Source of the DNA: Firmicutes bacterium UBA6113
GTDB taxonomy: Bacteria; Bacillota; Clostridia; Tissierellales; Sedimentibacteraceae
NCBI GenBank assembly: GCA_002422545.1
Contig: DIWF01000027.1
Location: forward strand, 183,435 to 247,434
Reading direction: 5' to 3'
DNA length: 64,000 nt
In this document: piece after piece, positions 9,411 through 19,328 of the stretch
How positions within the stretch are numbered: position 1 is the first letter of the stretch
Layout of the letters: each line of letters starts with the position of its first letter
Notes under the pieces: model-generated
Database searches by the model: none
The model's input: the letters and a program-made list of their open reading frames with translations, nothing else
Told to the model about the DNA's origin: nothing
Position numbers and translations under genes: made by a program

Positions 9411-10259
9411 TTAAAATTTTGAAAATCCAAAACCGTAAACTTCCTGCACAGTCCTGACTATTACAAATACGCCGGGATCAATGTGCTTTAGCTGGTTTTT
9501 AAGAACAAAATATTCTTTTCTGTCAAGAATTGTAACTATAATTTCCTTCTCGTCGCTGGTATAGCCGCCTTCTGCCTTGTAGACAGTAACACCTCTGTCA
9601 AGTTTATCGAAAATGTACTGCTTAATTTCTGCGTGTTTTTCTGAAATTATAACAACTTCGTTCTTTATGGAGAATCCGTCTATGAAGTAATTTACAACAA
9701 GACCGTTAATAAACCATCCTAAGGCTCCCACAGTCCCTGTTTTAATACCATAAGTAAAAAATGCTGAAACAACAACCACAACATCTGCAGCCATTAAGCC
9801 TGTACCCATGTTCATGTTGAAATATTTACTGAATATTTTGGCAACTATGTCTGTACCTCCGGTAGACGCATTTTGATTGAATACAATGGAAAGTCCCATT
9901 GCTGCAATCACTATGCCGCATAACAGGTTTAACAGTATTTCATCAGTGACAGGCTTTGTTGCAGGATGAACAACTTCCATTATGTACATGAAAAAGGAAA
10001 GAAAAAAAACAGAAAAAATTGTTTTGCCGCCAAATTCTTTTCCGAGAAAAATAAAACCTACTATTAATAATATAACGTTAAGTACAAAGTTTATTAAAGA
10101 AATAGGAATTGAAATGTAGTTGCTCAGCACTATAGACAAACCTGAAACTCCACCGGTTGCCAGATTTTCCGGCACCATGAAATAATATACGCCAAATGCC
10201 ACTATTAGCGTTCCTAGGGCTATTAAAAAATATTCTTTTATGATTTCTTTGCTTATCAT
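9411..10259 (-). CDS. YitT family membrane protein (DUF161 + DUF2179)
   Basis: A 282-residue protein with five or six membrane helices. It has a glycine-rich GGVSGLSIVLSNYI segment near the start and a second FNQNASTGGTDIVAK repeat-like segment at about 140, followed by a soluble C-terminal DUF2179 domain (about 205-282). This is the YitT/YpjC-type arrangement common in Firmicutes; transport function is suspected but not established. The start is ATG at 10259, because AGGAGG sits six bases upstream of it; nine more codons are open upstream but have no ribosome binding site. clpB follows 79 bases downstream on the same strand. Confidence 0.88.
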   Translation of the reverse strand: MISKEIIKEYFLIALGTLIVAFGVYYFMVPENLATGGVSGLSIVLSNYISIPISLINFVLNVILLIVGFIFLGKEFGGKTIFSVFFLSFFMYIMEVVHPATKPVTDEILLNLLCGIVIAAMGLSIVFNQNASTGGTDIVAKIFSKYFNMNMGTGLMAADVVVVVSAFFTYGIKTGTVGALGWFINGLVVNYFIDGFSIKNEVVIISEKHAEIKQYIFDKLDRGVTVYKAEGGYTSDEKEIIVTILDRKEYFVLKNQLKHIDPGVFVIVRTVQEVYGFGFSKF

Positions 10260-10286
10260 ATATGCCTCCTGTGTGAATATATCCAT

Positions 10287-10315
10287 ATTTTAATTCAATA
10301 TTATTCAATTATCAA
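10287..10315 (-). promoter_or_regulatory. Sigma-A promoter for yitT family gene (and possibly clpB)
   Basis: Minus strand: -35 TTGATA (10315-10310), 17-base spacer, -10 TAAAAT (10292-10287), about 28 bases before the chosen start. It lies within the extra codons of the longer reading frame, which supports the shorter start. Confidence 0.65.
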
Positions 10316-10555
10316 GGAATATTATATATAGTTTGTTAAAATATTACTGCTATTAAATTTTCTTAACTGGCATAAAAAGGTATGAAATTCATTGCTTTTA
10401 TATTTAAAAGTTTTTATTTAACTGTTATACATTTCACAAAGAACGAAAACGGAAGATATTTGCTTTAAACGAAAGCTTTTTCTAGCATTTTGAAGCAATA
10501 AAAAATTATTAACTAAAATATTGCTTAAATGTCGATAATCGTGAATGTTTTATAT

Positions 10556-10584
10556 TTGCTGAACATATTAAAGGGTGATATAAT
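10556..10584 (+). promoter_or_regulatory. Sigma-A promoter of the V-type ATPase operon
   Basis: -35 TTGCTG (10556-10561), 17-base spacer, -10 TATAAT (10579-10584). The first gene begins 38 bases further on. Confidence 0.75.
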
Positions 10585-10621
10585 GTCAAATGCTGTATAA
10601 AATTAAACAAGGAGTGATTTT

Positions 10622-10939
10622 TTGAACGAAATAATTAATCAAATTATCGAGATAGACTCTTTGGCTTTTGAGAACAAAACAAAGAACGACAATTTTTTGC
10701 TCAAAAAAAAGCAGGAGTATGAAAGCACTCTTTCAAGTTATAAAAACGACAAACTTGAAGAGGCTAAGAAAAAAGCACAACAGTTGGCCGATGAAGCTGA
10801 TGCTTATGTAGCAGAAACAGAAAAGGCTGAAAAGGAAAAAATCATCAAAATATCTGCCGATATAGACAAAAACTATAAAAAAGCAGAAAAATCTTTGGTA
10901 GAAGAAATATTTAACAAGTTATTTGTACTGGAGGGATAG
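10622..10939 (+). CDS. V-type ATPase subunit G/H (peripheral stalk)
   Basis: A 105-residue, highly charged protein predicted to be almost one continuous coiled coil (KKKQEYESTL through EAKKKAQQLADEADAYVAET). By position at the head of the operon and by length it is the small stalk subunit that pairs with subunit E to hold the V1 head still against V0. Translation starts at TTG, seven bases after GGAG; no ATG would fit. Sequence conservation in this subunit is low, so the call rests on coiled-coil character and operon position. Confidence 0.8.
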   Translation: MNEIINQIIEIDSLAFENKTKNDNFLLKKKQEYESTLSSYKNDKLEEAKKKAQQLADEADAYVAETEKAEKEKIIKISADIDKNYKKAEKSLVEEIFNKLFVLEG

Positions 10940-10940
10940 T

Positions 10941-11972
10941 ATGAACCCTAACATGGCATACTATGCTATTCAAACCAAGATTATTTCCAAAAAAGGCCGT
11001 ATATTGAGAGGTCTTGACTGGGAAAAATTATTGGATTGCAAGTCGGTAGAGCAATTAAAATCGCTTTTGTTAGAAAACATGGAATTCAGCAAACTGCTGA
11101 ATGAAGTTAAGAATGAAGAACTGAGCAGAGACAAGATGGAAGTCTTGCTGGGAAAGTTTAAAACTCTTGAAACTGAAGACTTGCTGCATTATTTTTCCGG
11201 AAGCTACAAAGATTTCATTGAATCTTTGCTGCTGGAAGGGGAATTGCAGGATCTAAGCTTGATTTTGCGAAAAATCGCCAGAGAAGAAAGTTTAGAGGGA
11301 GTTGAAGAGCGTTTTATTCATTCCGGCAAACATGAAACCCTGCCTTTTGATAAACTCATGTCTTCAAAAAACGTAGCTCAATTTACTGAAAATCTCAAGG
11401 GCACACCTTATTATTCAGGCTTGAAAAACTTAACAAAAGATGATGCCATCAATCGTGAATTTCATATTGAAATGAAACTTTATGTGGAATTATATAAAAA
11501 TTTAATGGAAGGTGCAAAGAAACTCGACAAAGAGGATACGGATGCAGCTCTTGGCATAATAGGGCTTAAGATAGATCTTCTCAATGTACAGTGGATTTAC
11601 AGGGCATTAAATTATTATAAAATTTCACCGGAAGAAATTTTAAACTACAGTCTGGTGGAGGGAACCTCAATAGACTACAAGAAATTGAAGAAGTTGTGCT
11701 ACAGCAAGTCATTGGATGAATTCTTCTTATTGGTAAAATCATATTTGAAACTTGACATATTTGATGATATTGGTGTTTCAGGAATTGATTTATCGGTAAA
11801 TGCATATTTATATGAATATCTGAAAAAGAAAAAATTTCATAATATCGGTGCAGCTGTTTCATATATCTATCTGATTGGTATAATTGTTGATGATTTTACT
11901 ACAATTGTTGAAGGTATACAGTACAATGTACCAAAAGAAAAACTTAAAAGTTATCTTGCTTTTAAGATGTAA
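10941..11972 (+). CDS. ntpC: V-type ATPase subunit C (central stalk/d-type, AC39-like)
   Basis: A 343-residue soluble helical protein of the AC39/subunit C family, which caps the membrane rotor ring and links it to the D-F axle. The N-terminal MAYYAIQTKIISKKGRIL region and length fit the family. I start it at ATG 10941, one base after the preceding stop, because GGAGGG at 10930-10935 is correctly spaced; a slightly longer frame would start inside the upstream gene before that site. Confidence 0.9.
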   Translation: MNPNMAYYAIQTKIISKKGRILRGLDWEKLLDCKSVEQLKSLLLENMEFSKLLNEVKNEELSRDKMEVLLGKFKTLETEDLLHYFSGSYKDFIESLLLEGELQDLSLILRKIAREESLEGVEERFIHSGKHETLPFDKLMSSKNVAQFTENLKGTPYYSGLKNLTKDDAINREFHIEMKLYVELYKNLMEGAKKLDKEDTDAALGIIGLKIDLLNVQWIYRALNYYKISPEEILNYSLVEGTSIDYKKLKKLCYSKSLDEFFLLVKSYLKLDIFDDIGVSGIDLSVNAYLYEYLKKKKFHNIGAAVSYIYLIGIIVDDFTTIVEGIQYNVPKEKLKSYLAFKM

Positions 11973-12000
11973 GGATGAAAGGAAGGGAGGAACTTAAAGG

Positions 12001-13986
12001 ATGTCCATAGAAAAAATGGTTCTTTTAAAGGTTGTCGGTTCAACTGAAGACATGAATCCAATCGTAAAGGAACTTATATTAAACGAAAATGTGCATTTAA
12101 ACTTAAACGTTGAAAACAGCAATGCATATGCAAACTACTATGTAATACACCAATATGAATCAGATATTCTTGGCTCATCTAACCTAGGTTTGGATAATTC
12201 CTGGGATGATGAAGATAAGCACCTTGACAGCATGGGTATTGTTGAGAACCTTGCAAAAGGAATGGGTGTTAAATTAACCGTTGATAAAAACATTTTATCG
12301 GAAAATTACAAAATTAAAGATGTTTACAACGAATTGATGAACATTGACTCTTCACTTGGTGTAAAAGTAAATGAAATAAACGACAAAAGAGAAACAATAA
12401 AGGAACTTCAGGACTTCAGATTAAAAATTGACAGCATAGGTGATAAAACTCTTGAACTTGACAAGATTGCTCATTTAAACTGCTTCGAATATGAACTGGG
12501 GTTGCTGTCAAAAGAAAACAAGTGGCGCTTGAAGAAAAATTATGAAAATCTCAGTGCAATAGTAATGAGAATAGGTATTATCAATGCTTCAGATGAGGAT
12601 ATATACATGATTATGTATCCGAAACAGTTCAAGGGTGAAACAGATAATCTCTTAAAATCATTGAACTGGAACAGACTTGAAAGACCTGAAGGAATTACAG
12701 GCACTCCTTTGGAAATGATCAGCCAGATTGATGAGCGATTAAATAAGCTTAACAAAGAAATTGATAGATTAACTTCAGCCATTGAAGCTGAAAAGAATAC
12801 AAATTCAAAATCAATCAACAGACTTTACAACATTCTGAACCTTGAAGAACGAATCAAAGAGGTAACTGATAAGGCTGAAATAGGAAACAATATATTTGCA
12901 GTTGATGTATGGGTTCAGGAAAGTGAACTTGAAAATGTTAAAAGAGACATTTCCAAGGTTTCCAAAAAATACATGCTTACTCAGAAGACAGCAGAAGAAC
13001 TTGGCACACAGGTTGTTCCACCTACAAAGTTAAAAAACAACTGGTTCACAAAACCTTTTGAAACTATAGTTAAAATGTACAGTCTTCCATCATATTATGA
13101 GCTTGACCCTACACCGTTTCTTGCAATAACTTTCTGCCTGGCTTTTGGTATAATGTTTGGCGATATAGGACAAGGACTTGTATATTTTCTTCTTGGCCTG
13201 GCATTGAAAAAGAAAATCGGTGATTTTGCCGAAATTGCTATGAGACTGGGTGCAAGTTCCATTATATTTGGATTTGTTTATGGAAGTTTGTTCGGTTTGG
13301 AACATGAACAGTTGCCTTGGCTTCCAAGTTTGATTCACGGTGGCCCATTGAGTCCGGACAACATTCCGATGATTCTTGTGGCAGGAATTCTTTACGGTAT
13401 ATTTGCTCTTACTGTTTCTTTTATTTATGGAATCACGAATTCTCTTAAAAACGGAAACATAGAAGAAGGTGTGTTCGGCAAAAATGGTATATTCGGGTAT
13501 ATCTTTTTCATGAGCTTCATATTGACAATTGTTGCATTAACAGGAATTATACCTGTTCCTGTGATGGTTCCCCTAGTGGTGTTGCTTGTAAGCATTTTAT
13601 TGATCATATTAAAACAGCCTCTTGCAAACATGGTGAAAAATCACAGACCTTTGTTCCATGAAGCTCCCGGAGAATATTTTACCGAAAGCATATTTGAAGC
13701 CGTTGAAACATTCCTCGGAGCAATGTCAAATTCAATTTCTTTCGTCCGTGTGGGCGCATTTGCACTGAACCACGCCGGATTGTTCCTGGCATTCATGGTA
13801 ATTTCAGAAATGATGGACAATATATTCGCTAGAATCTTAATTTTGGTTTTAGGAAATGTATTGATTCTTACACTTGAAGGTATAGTAGTATTTATTCAAG
13901 GTCTTCGTCTTCAATACTATGAAATGTTCAGTAAATATTTCAAGGGCGAAGGCGTAGCATTTAAACCACTTAAACTTACAAAATAA
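12001..13986 (+). CDS. ntpI: V-type ATPase subunit I (membrane a-type subunit)
   Basis: A 661-residue protein. The N-terminal half (1-350) is cytoplasmic and coiled-coil rich, forming the stator arm. The C-terminal half has about seven or eight membrane helices that provide the ion half-channels next to the rotor ring. The segments TPFLAITFCLAFGIMFGDIG and SNSISFVRVGAFALNHAG are characteristic; the latter carries the arginine that faces the ring carboxylate. Full family length. It follows ntpC by 28 bases with a GGGAGG ribosome binding site. Confidence 0.94.
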   Translation: MSIEKMVLLKVVGSTEDMNPIVKELILNENVHLNLNVENSNAYANYYVIHQYESDILGSSNLGLDNSWDDEDKHLDSMGIVENLAKGMGVKLTVDKNILSENYKIKDVYNELMNIDSSLGVKVNEINDKRETIKELQDFRLKIDSIGDKTLELDKIAHLNCFEYELGLLSKENKWRLKKNYENLSAIVMRIGIINASDEDIYMIMYPKQFKGETDNLLKSLNWNRLERPEGITGTPLEMISQIDERLNKLNKEIDRLTSAIEAEKNTNSKSINRLYNILNLEERIKEVTDKAEIGNNIFAVDVWVQESELENVKRDISKVSKKYMLTQKTAEELGTQVVPPTKLKNNWFTKPFETIVKMYSLPSYYELDPTPFLAITFCLAFGIMFGDIGQGLVYFLLGLALKKKIGDFAEIAMRLGASSIIFGFVYGSLFGLEHEQLPWLPSLIHGGPLSPDNIPMILVAGILYGIFALTVSFIYGITNSLKNGNIEEGVFGKNGIFGYIFFMSFILTIVALTGIIPVPVMVPLVVLLVSILLIILKQPLANMVKNHRPLFHEAPGEYFTESIFEAVETFLGAMSNSISFVRVGAFALNHAGLFLAFMVISEMMDNIFARILILVLGNVLILTLEGIVVFIQGLRLQYYEMFSKYFKGEGVAFKPLKLTK

Positions 13987-14015
13987 AACTATAAAAAGAA
14001 AGGGAAGTAAAAATT

Positions 14016-14462
14016 ATGCAAATTTTATTTATTATAGCTGCAGCAGCAGTATCAATCGGAACAACATTATATGGAAGAAAAGTTATGAAAAGCGGTAAAA
14101 AAGGAAACATCAAGAAGGCAATATTAACAACTGTATCAGCATTTGGACTGATCATGATCGGAGCTATAGTATCAACAATATTCGGCGGCAACGTATTTGC
14201 AGAAACAGCTGAAGCTACAACAGAAGCTGCAGCAGCCGGAGCAATTGGAATTGGTGAAGGCCTGAAGTATTTGTCAGCAGCTCTTTCAACAGGTATTGCA
14301 ACAATAGCAACAGGTATTGCAGTTGGATCAGTTGGTTCATCAGCAATAGGAGCTATTTCAGAAGATTCATCACTTCTTGGTAAAACATTGATTTTCGTTG
14401 GTATGTCTGAAGGTATCGCAATTTACGGTTTGATTATATCTATATTGATCTTGTTTGTATAA
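14016..14462 (+). CDS. ntpK: V-type ATPase subunit K (rotor ring proteolipid)
   Basis: A 148-residue, four-helix membrane proteolipid that forms the rotating ring. The second hairpin is the well-conserved one: LSTGIATIATGIAVG, a cytoplasmic loop with GAISED, then a helix with FVGMSEGIAIYG whose glutamate (about residue 131) is the ion-binding carboxylate. The first hairpin (about 1-60) has no membrane carboxylate, as in other V-type proteolipids with one site per four helices. The glutamine-rich sodium ligands of Enterococcus hirae NtpK are not obvious, so proton versus sodium use is undecided. An alanine/glutamate-rich linker joins the hairpins. Confidence 0.93.
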   Translation: MQILFIIAAAAVSIGTTLYGRKVMKSGKKGNIKKAILTTVSAFGLIMIGAIVSTIFGGNVFAETAEATTEAAAAGAIGIGEGLKYLSAALSTGIATIATGIAVGSVGSSAIGAISEDSSLLGKTLIFVGMSEGIAIYGLIISILILFV

Positions 14463-14484
14463 TATATAGAAAAGAGAAATTAAA

Positions 14485-14793
14485 ATGAAGTCATTTTTGA
14501 TAAGTGATAACAGAGACACTTGGGTGGGCTTAAGGCTCGCGGGCATAAACGGTACAATTGTGCGCGACAGGGAAGAAGCTCTCAAGACTTTGAAAAATGC
14601 AATGCAGGATAAGGAAATTGGAATACTGATCCTTACTGAAAAAATAGTTGACATGCTTAATGATGTGGTTATGGAAATGAAACTTAAATCTAAAACTCCA
14701 CTCATTATAGAAATCCCTGACAGACATGGGTCCGTAAGGGAATCAAATGCCATGGCGGATAACATAAGAGAATCCGTCGGCATTCATATATGA
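14485..14793 (+). CDS. ntpG: V-type ATPase subunit F
   Basis: A 102-residue small alpha/beta protein (MKSFLISDNRDTWVGLRLAG start, GILILTEKIVDML middle, TPLIIEIPDRHGS near the end), typical of the F subunit that sits with subunit D on the central axle. Gene order between K and E and its length fit the family. Tight spacing on both sides indicates one transcript. Confidence 0.9.
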   Translation: MKSFLISDNRDTWVGLRLAGINGTIVRDREEALKTLKNAMQDKEIGILILTEKIVDMLNDVVMEMKLKSKTPLIIEIPDRHGSVRESNAMADNIRESVGIHI

Positions 14794-14801
14794 GGTGATT
14801 T

Positions 14802-15440
14802 ATGGTTACGATAGAACAAAAATTATTACTGTTTTCCAAACTCATAAACAATTCCATGGACAAAAGTCTCAATGAAGAATTAAAGGAAATGGATAAGCAA
14901 TATGATTTGAAAATCAAGAAAAGTATGGATGAAGCAAATCAGATGGCAAAGTCCGTCGAGGAAAGAGCTGCGAAAAAGGCTGAAATGAAAAAGACTGAAA
15001 GCTTGAGCAGATCAAAGGTAATCATAAAAAGAGAGATTATAGTATTAAAAGAAAAATATTATTATACTTTCATGGAAACATTCAAAAAAAGATTATCGGA
15101 TTTCATTGTTTCAGAAAAGTACAAAGCATATTTGAACAGCTTGATTTCAAATTTGGAAAATTTATTGGATAGCTATGGTGAATGCAATCTGGTTATTCAA
15201 TTGACAGAAAACGACAAACAAAGACATGCAGATTTTATTGAAAAAAAACTTTTAAAAAACAAAAGCTGCAAAAATATAGAATTTAAAACAACAAATGATA
15301 TTATGGGCGGCTTCATAGCAGTTATACCTGACAAGGACATCAAGATGGATTTGTCAATAGACGCTGTTCTTGAAGACAACAAGACATATATCATGCAGAC
15401 AATATTTGAGGCTTTAGAGGCAGGTGACTTAAATGAATAA
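14802..15440 (+). CDS. ntpE: V-type ATPase subunit E (peripheral stalk)
   Basis: A 212-residue protein with a long charged helical N-terminal half (about 15-90, KKSMDEANQMAKSVEERAAKK region) and a compact C-terminal domain. This is the usual form of the stalk subunit that pairs with the G/H subunit and binds the top of the catalytic head. GAGGTG precedes its ATG, and it overlaps the A subunit gene by eight bases, so translation is probably coupled. Confidence 0.87.
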   Translation: MVTIEQKLLLFSKLINNSMDKSLNEELKEMDKQYDLKIKKSMDEANQMAKSVEERAAKKAEMKKTESLSRSKVIIKREIIVLKEKYYYTFMETFKKRLSDFIVSEKYKAYLNSLISNLENLLDSYGECNLVIQLTENDKQRHADFIEKKLLKNKSCKNIEFKTTNDIMGGFIAVIPDKDIKMDLSIDAVLEDNKTYIMQTIFEALEAGDLNE

Positions 15441-17202
15441 AAACGAAGGTATTGTTAACTCAATAAACGGACCTGTTGTCAAAGGGCTCAATATGGGTTC
15501 ATTCAAAGTAAATGAAATGGTTACTGTTGGTACTCAAAAACTTATCGGAGAAGTTGTTTCTTTGGACGGAGACATTGCTACAGTGCAGGTTTACGAAGAA
15601 ACAGAAGGACTGAAGGCTGGAGAAAAGATTTATTCAACAGGAAGCCCTCTTTCTGTAACTTTAGGCCCAGGTATGATAGGCAACATATTTGACGGTATTC
15701 AAAGACCATTGAACAAAATTCAAAATATGTCTCAGGACTTCATTCCTGAAGGAATCGGTCTTTTGACACTTGATGAAGAAAAGAAATGGGATGTTACAAT
15801 TACGGTGAAGCTAGGAGATAAATTAAAACCCGGCGAAGTTTACGCAACCGTTCAGGAAACTCAAAGAATTCTTCATAAATTGCTGGTTCCAATCAATGTA
15901 AGCGGAACTGTTAAAGAAGTTAAACCAAACGGACAATACACTTTAAATGATACAGTTGTTGTGCTCACAAAAGACAATACAGAACTTGCCAATCTTACAC
16001 TGTCAACAAAATGGCCTGTAAGAAAAGCAAGACCAATAAACAGAAGAATTCCAATATACAAGCCTCTTATTACAGGACAAAGAGTTATTGACTCTTTCTA
16101 TCCAATAGCTAAGGGTGGAACTGTTGGTCTTCCTGGAGGATTCGGTACAGGAAAGACTGTTACTCAACATCAGCTTGCTAAATGGTGTGATGCTGACATA
16201 ATAGTCTATATAGGATGCGGTGAACGCGGAAACGAAATGACAGACGTTTTGGAAGAATTTCCAAAGTTGATTGACCCTCGTACAAACAGACCGTTGATGG
16301 AAAGAACTATTCTTATAGCCAATACATCAAACATGCCTGTTGCTGCCCGTGAAGCCAGCATATACACAGGAATCACAATGGCTGAATACTTCAGAGATAT
16401 GGGATATGACGTTGCCATAATGGCAGACTCTACTTCAAGATGGGCAGAAGCTCTTCGTGAAATTTCAGGACGTCTTGAACAAATGCCTGCTGAAGAAGGA
16501 TATCCTGCATATCTTCCTTCAAGGCTTGCAGAATTTTATGAAAGAGCCGGCTGTGTAAAGACTTTAAATGACGACGAAGCAACAATTACAATAATCGGAG
16601 CAGTATCACCTCCTGGAGGGGACTTCTCAGAACCTGTTACAGAAAATACTAAGCGTTTTGTTTCAGCATTCTTAGGTCTTGACAAGAAGCTTGCTTATGC
16701 AAGACATTATCCGGCAATCAACTATTTGACTAGCTACTCAGGATATGTTGACATGCTTTCAGAATGGTATGAAGAAAATGTTGCTCCTGACATGCTTGAA
16801 TTAAGACATAAAATGATTGTTCTTCTGCAGGAAGAAGAAAAATTAAATGAAATAGTTCAGTTGGTTGGAGAAGATGTTCTTCCTAATGACCAGGCGCTTG
16901 TGCTTGAAACAGCAAGAATTATCAAAAAAGGATTTTTGCAGCAAAATGCAATGCACGCGGAAGACACTTACGTTGTGCTTAAAAAACAATATTTGATGCT
17001 GAAAGTTATAGATACATTCTATGAAGAAGCTTTGGCCTGCGTTAAAATAGGCATTCCGATTTCTGTAATAAGAACCGAATCTGTTATTCAAGATATATTA
17101 AAAATCAAATATGAAATCCCGAATGACAAATTAGAGCTGCTTGATGAATTGATGAACAAGATTGTTGATGTTTACAGCAGCTTGAGATTAAAGTATGAAT
17201 AG
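15433..17202 (+). CDS. ntpA: V-type ATPase catalytic subunit A
   Basis: A 589-residue nucleotide-hydrolysing subunit of the V1 head. The P-loop is GGFGTGKT at about residues 235-242 (the second glycine replaces the more usual proline), with the catalytic GERGNEM region at about 262 and [20 protein letters not shown] at about 355. The extra non-homologous region at about 110-200 separates A subunits from F-type beta subunits. It overlaps subunit E and is followed closely by subunit B. Confidence 0.97.
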   Translation: MNKNEGIVNSINGPVVKGLNMGSFKVNEMVTVGTQKLIGEVVSLDGDIATVQVYEETEGLKAGEKIYSTGSPLSVTLGPGMIGNIFDGIQRPLNKIQNMSQDFIPEGIGLLTLDEEKKWDVTITVKLGDKLKPGEVYATVQETQRILHKLLVPINVSGTVKEVKPNGQYTLNDTVVVLTKDNTELANLTLSTKWPVRKARPINRRIPIYKPLITGQRVIDSFYPIAKGGTVGLPGGFGTGKTVTQHQLAKWCDADIIVYIGCGERGNEMTDVLEEFPKLIDPRTNRPLMERTILIANTSNMPVAAREASIYTGITMAEYFRDMGYDVAIMADSTSRWAEALREISGRLEQMPAEEGYPAYLPSRLAEFYERAGCVKTLNDDEATITIIGAVSPPGGDFSEPVTENTKRFVSAFLGLDKKLAYARHYPAINYLTSYSGYVDMLSEWYEENVAPDMLELRHKMIVLLQEEEKLNEIVQLVGEDVLPNDQALVLETARIIKKGFLQQNAMHAEDTYVVLKKQYLMLKVIDTFYEEALACVKIGIPISVIRTESVIQDILKIKYEIPNDKLELLDELMNKIVDVYSSLRLKYE

Positions 17203-17213
17203 GGAGTGTTGAT

Positions 17214-18599
17214 ATGAAAAAGGAATATTTAAAAATACAAAAAATTGCAGGCCCGCTAATAGTTCTTACAGGCATTGAAGATGCTTCCTATGGTGAAACA
17301 ATCAACATCAAGGTTGATGAAAATGAAACTAGAAAAGGAAAAATAATAAAAATTGAAGGCGACAAAATAATCGCTCAGGTTTTTGAAGGCACAACTGGAA
17401 TTTCAACAGACAACTCTTCTGTAAAGTTTCTTGCTGAACCGCTTACAATTCCTTTGTCAAAGGAAATACTGGGAAGAACATTCAATGGCGTTGGAGAACC
17501 AATAGACAATGCATATCAGGTAATTTCACCGGTAAAACAAAACATTAACGGAAGACCTATAAATCCGGTTGCCAGAAGATACCCAAAGAACTTTATTCAG
17601 ACAGGTATTTCAGCAATAGATTCACTTATGACACTCATTAGGGGACAGAAGCTTCCTATATTCTCAGGAAACGGTATGTCACACAATGAACTGGCAGCTC
17701 AGATAGTTAAACAGGCTAAAATAAAGGGAGCAACAAAGGACAACTTTGCAGTTGTTTTCGGAGCGATGGGAGTTCGTCACGATGATGCTGACTACTTCAG
17801 AAAAAGCTTTGAATCTGCAGGGGTTCTTGACCACGTTGTAATGTATCTGAACACAGCAGATGCTCCTATTATAGAAAGAATTTCAACTCCAAGATGCGCC
17901 CTAACAGCGGCAGAATATCTTGCTTTTGAAAACAACATGCACGTTCTTGTAATCTTGACAGACATGACAAGTTATGCGGAAGCTCTTCGTGAAATTTCAT
18001 CAGCCAAGGAAGAAGTTCCATCACGTAAAGGATACCCGGGATATTTGTATTCAGACCTTTCTACAATTTATGAAAGAGCCGGAATGCTTAAGAGCTGTGA
18101 AGGTTCAATAACACTGATACCAATACTGACAATGCCTAATGATGATATAACACATCCTATACCTGACTTGACAGGATTCATCACAGAAGGACAGATAGTT
18201 CTTAACAGGGAATTGAACCACAAGGGGATATATCCGCCAATAGACATTCTGCCTTCACTTTCACGTCTTATGAAGGACGGTATAGGTGCTGAATTTACAA
18301 GAGAAGACCATTCAGACCTGCAGAGCCAGATTTATGCTTCTTACTCAAAGGTACAGGATATTCGAAGCCTTTCTCAGATAATTGGTGAAGACGATCTGGG
18401 AGAAACAGATAAATTGTATCTTCAGTTCGGACGTGAGCTTGAAAACAAATTCATAGCTCAGGACAAGAATGAAAACAGAAACATAAATGAAACTCTTGAC
18501 CTTGGATGGTATGTTTTGTCAATATTGCCTGAAACGGAACTTGATCGTGTGAAACCGGAAATGTTGTCTAAATATTACGTACACAACAGGGAGAGATAG
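17214..18599 (+). CDS. ntpB: V-type ATPase regulatory subunit B
   Basis: A 461-residue non-catalytic subunit that alternates with A in the head. It has the family landmarks [20 protein letters not shown] (about 130-150) and [15 protein letters not shown] in place of a P-loop, and [18 protein letters not shown] at about 275. AGGGAG lies upstream of the ATG. It is separated by 11 bases from A and by two bases from D, so it is clearly the same operon. Confidence 0.97.
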   Translation: MKKEYLKIQKIAGPLIVLTGIEDASYGETINIKVDENETRKGKIIKIEGDKIIAQVFEGTTGISTDNSSVKFLAEPLTIPLSKEILGRTFNGVGEPIDNAYQVISPVKQNINGRPINPVARRYPKNFIQTGISAIDSLMTLIRGQKLPIFSGNGMSHNELAAQIVKQAKIKGATKDNFAVVFGAMGVRHDDADYFRKSFESAGVLDHVVMYLNTADAPIIERISTPRCALTAAEYLAFENNMHVLVILTDMTSYAEALREISSAKEEVPSRKGYPGYLYSDLSTIYERAGMLKSCEGSITLIPILTMPNDDITHPIPDLTGFITEGQIVLNRELNHKGIYPPIDILPSLSRLMKDGIGAEFTREDHSDLQSQIYASYSKVQDIRSLSQIIGEDDLGETDKLYLQFGRELENKFIAQDKNENRNINETLDLGWYVLSILPETELDRVKPEMLSKYYVHNRER

Positions 18600-18601
18600 T
18601 T

Positions 18602-19213
18602 ATGGCAGTGATGGTTGCACCTACAAAATCTAACCTCATAAAAGCTAAATCATCCCTTGAACTTTCTAAAAAGGGATATGAGCTTTTAGATAAAAAAAGG
18701 AACATTCTTATAAAAGAAATGATGGTATTTGTAGACAAGGCACGAAGCATGCAAAATGAAATTTATGATGTAATGACTGAAGCTTATGCAGTATTGCAAA
18801 AAGCAAACATGACATTGGGTGTAAAAAATGTTGAAGACATAAGTTATGGCATACCCACTGACGAACACTACGACATTTTGCTGAAAAGCGTCATGGGCGT
18901 GGATATTCCAACACTGAAATACAAGGAAGATGACATTGTTCCTGCCTATGGCTTTTATTCAACAAATGCATCTCTAGATGAAGCAAGACAGATGTTTTGC
19001 AAAGCAAAGCTTAAAATGTACGAACTGGCGGAAATTGAAAATTCAGTTTTCAAGCTTGCCAAAGAAATACAGAAGACACAAAAAAGAACAAATGCCTTGC
19101 AGCATGTTCAAATACCAAAGTACAGGGAACAGGTAAAGTACATCCAGGATGTCTTGGAAGAGAAGGAAAGAGAAGACTTCTTCCGTCTGAAAAGATTGAA
19201 AGGAAAGAAATAA
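18602..19213 (+). CDS. ntpD: V-type ATPase subunit D (central axle)
   Basis: A 203-residue protein forming a long antiparallel helical hairpin. The start (VMVAPTKSNLIKAKSSLELS, then KKGYELLDKKRNILIKEMM) is the D-subunit signature, and the C-terminal helix is strongly basic. It forms the rotating shaft between the head and the ring. It is the last gene of the nine-gene operon; repeat copy B with a hairpin follows within ten bases of the stop. Confidence 0.95.
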   Translation: MAVMVAPTKSNLIKAKSSLELSKKGYELLDKKRNILIKEMMVFVDKARSMQNEIYDVMTEAYAVLQKANMTLGVKNVEDISYGIPTDEHYDILLKSVMGVDIPTLKYKEDDIVPAYGFYSTNASLDEARQMFCKAKLKMYELAEIENSVFKLAKEIQKTQKRTNALQHVQIPKYREQVKYIQDVLEEKEREDFFRLKRLKGKK

Positions 19214-19214
19214 G

Positions 19215-19325
19215 CAAAAAAATTAAGAATTAAGAGTTAAAAATTATTGGTTGGGATTGTGCGCGCACAATCCCTTCTTTTAATTCTTCATTCTTAATTC
19301 TTCACTCTTCATTCTTAATTCTATA
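19215..19325. repeat. Dispersed AT-rich inverted-repeat element, copy B (ntpD/rnz gap)
   Basis: The left arm ATTAAGAATTAAGAGT + TAAAAATTA starts about seven bases after the ntpD stop. The right arm (19281-19323) is a run of TTCTTAATTC / TTCTTCATTC words in inverted orientation, reaching the end of minus-strand rnz. The centre is a perfect 22-base palindrome at 19253-19274 (half-site GGGATTGTGCG). Confidence 0.78.
19253..19282 (+). terminator. Terminator-like hairpin at the end of the V-ATPase operon
   Basis: An 11-bp perfect stem at 19253-19274 followed by a T-rich stretch (TTCTTTTAATT). It sits between two convergent transcripts, ntpD and rnz, and could serve both. The T tract is interrupted, so strength is uncertain. 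Confidence 0.65.
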
Positions 19326-19328
19326 TTG

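Larger units (their letters stand above)
10260..10621. other. Divergent intergenic region, yitT / V-ATPase operon
   Basis: A 362-base AT-rich region without a gene. It holds a promoter for each direction (10287-10315 minus, 10556-10584 plus). In between is a short GCTTT/AAAGC hairpin with a T run near 10462-10483, which could be a weak terminator but has no obvious transcript to end. I recognise no known riboswitch. Confidence 0.55.
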
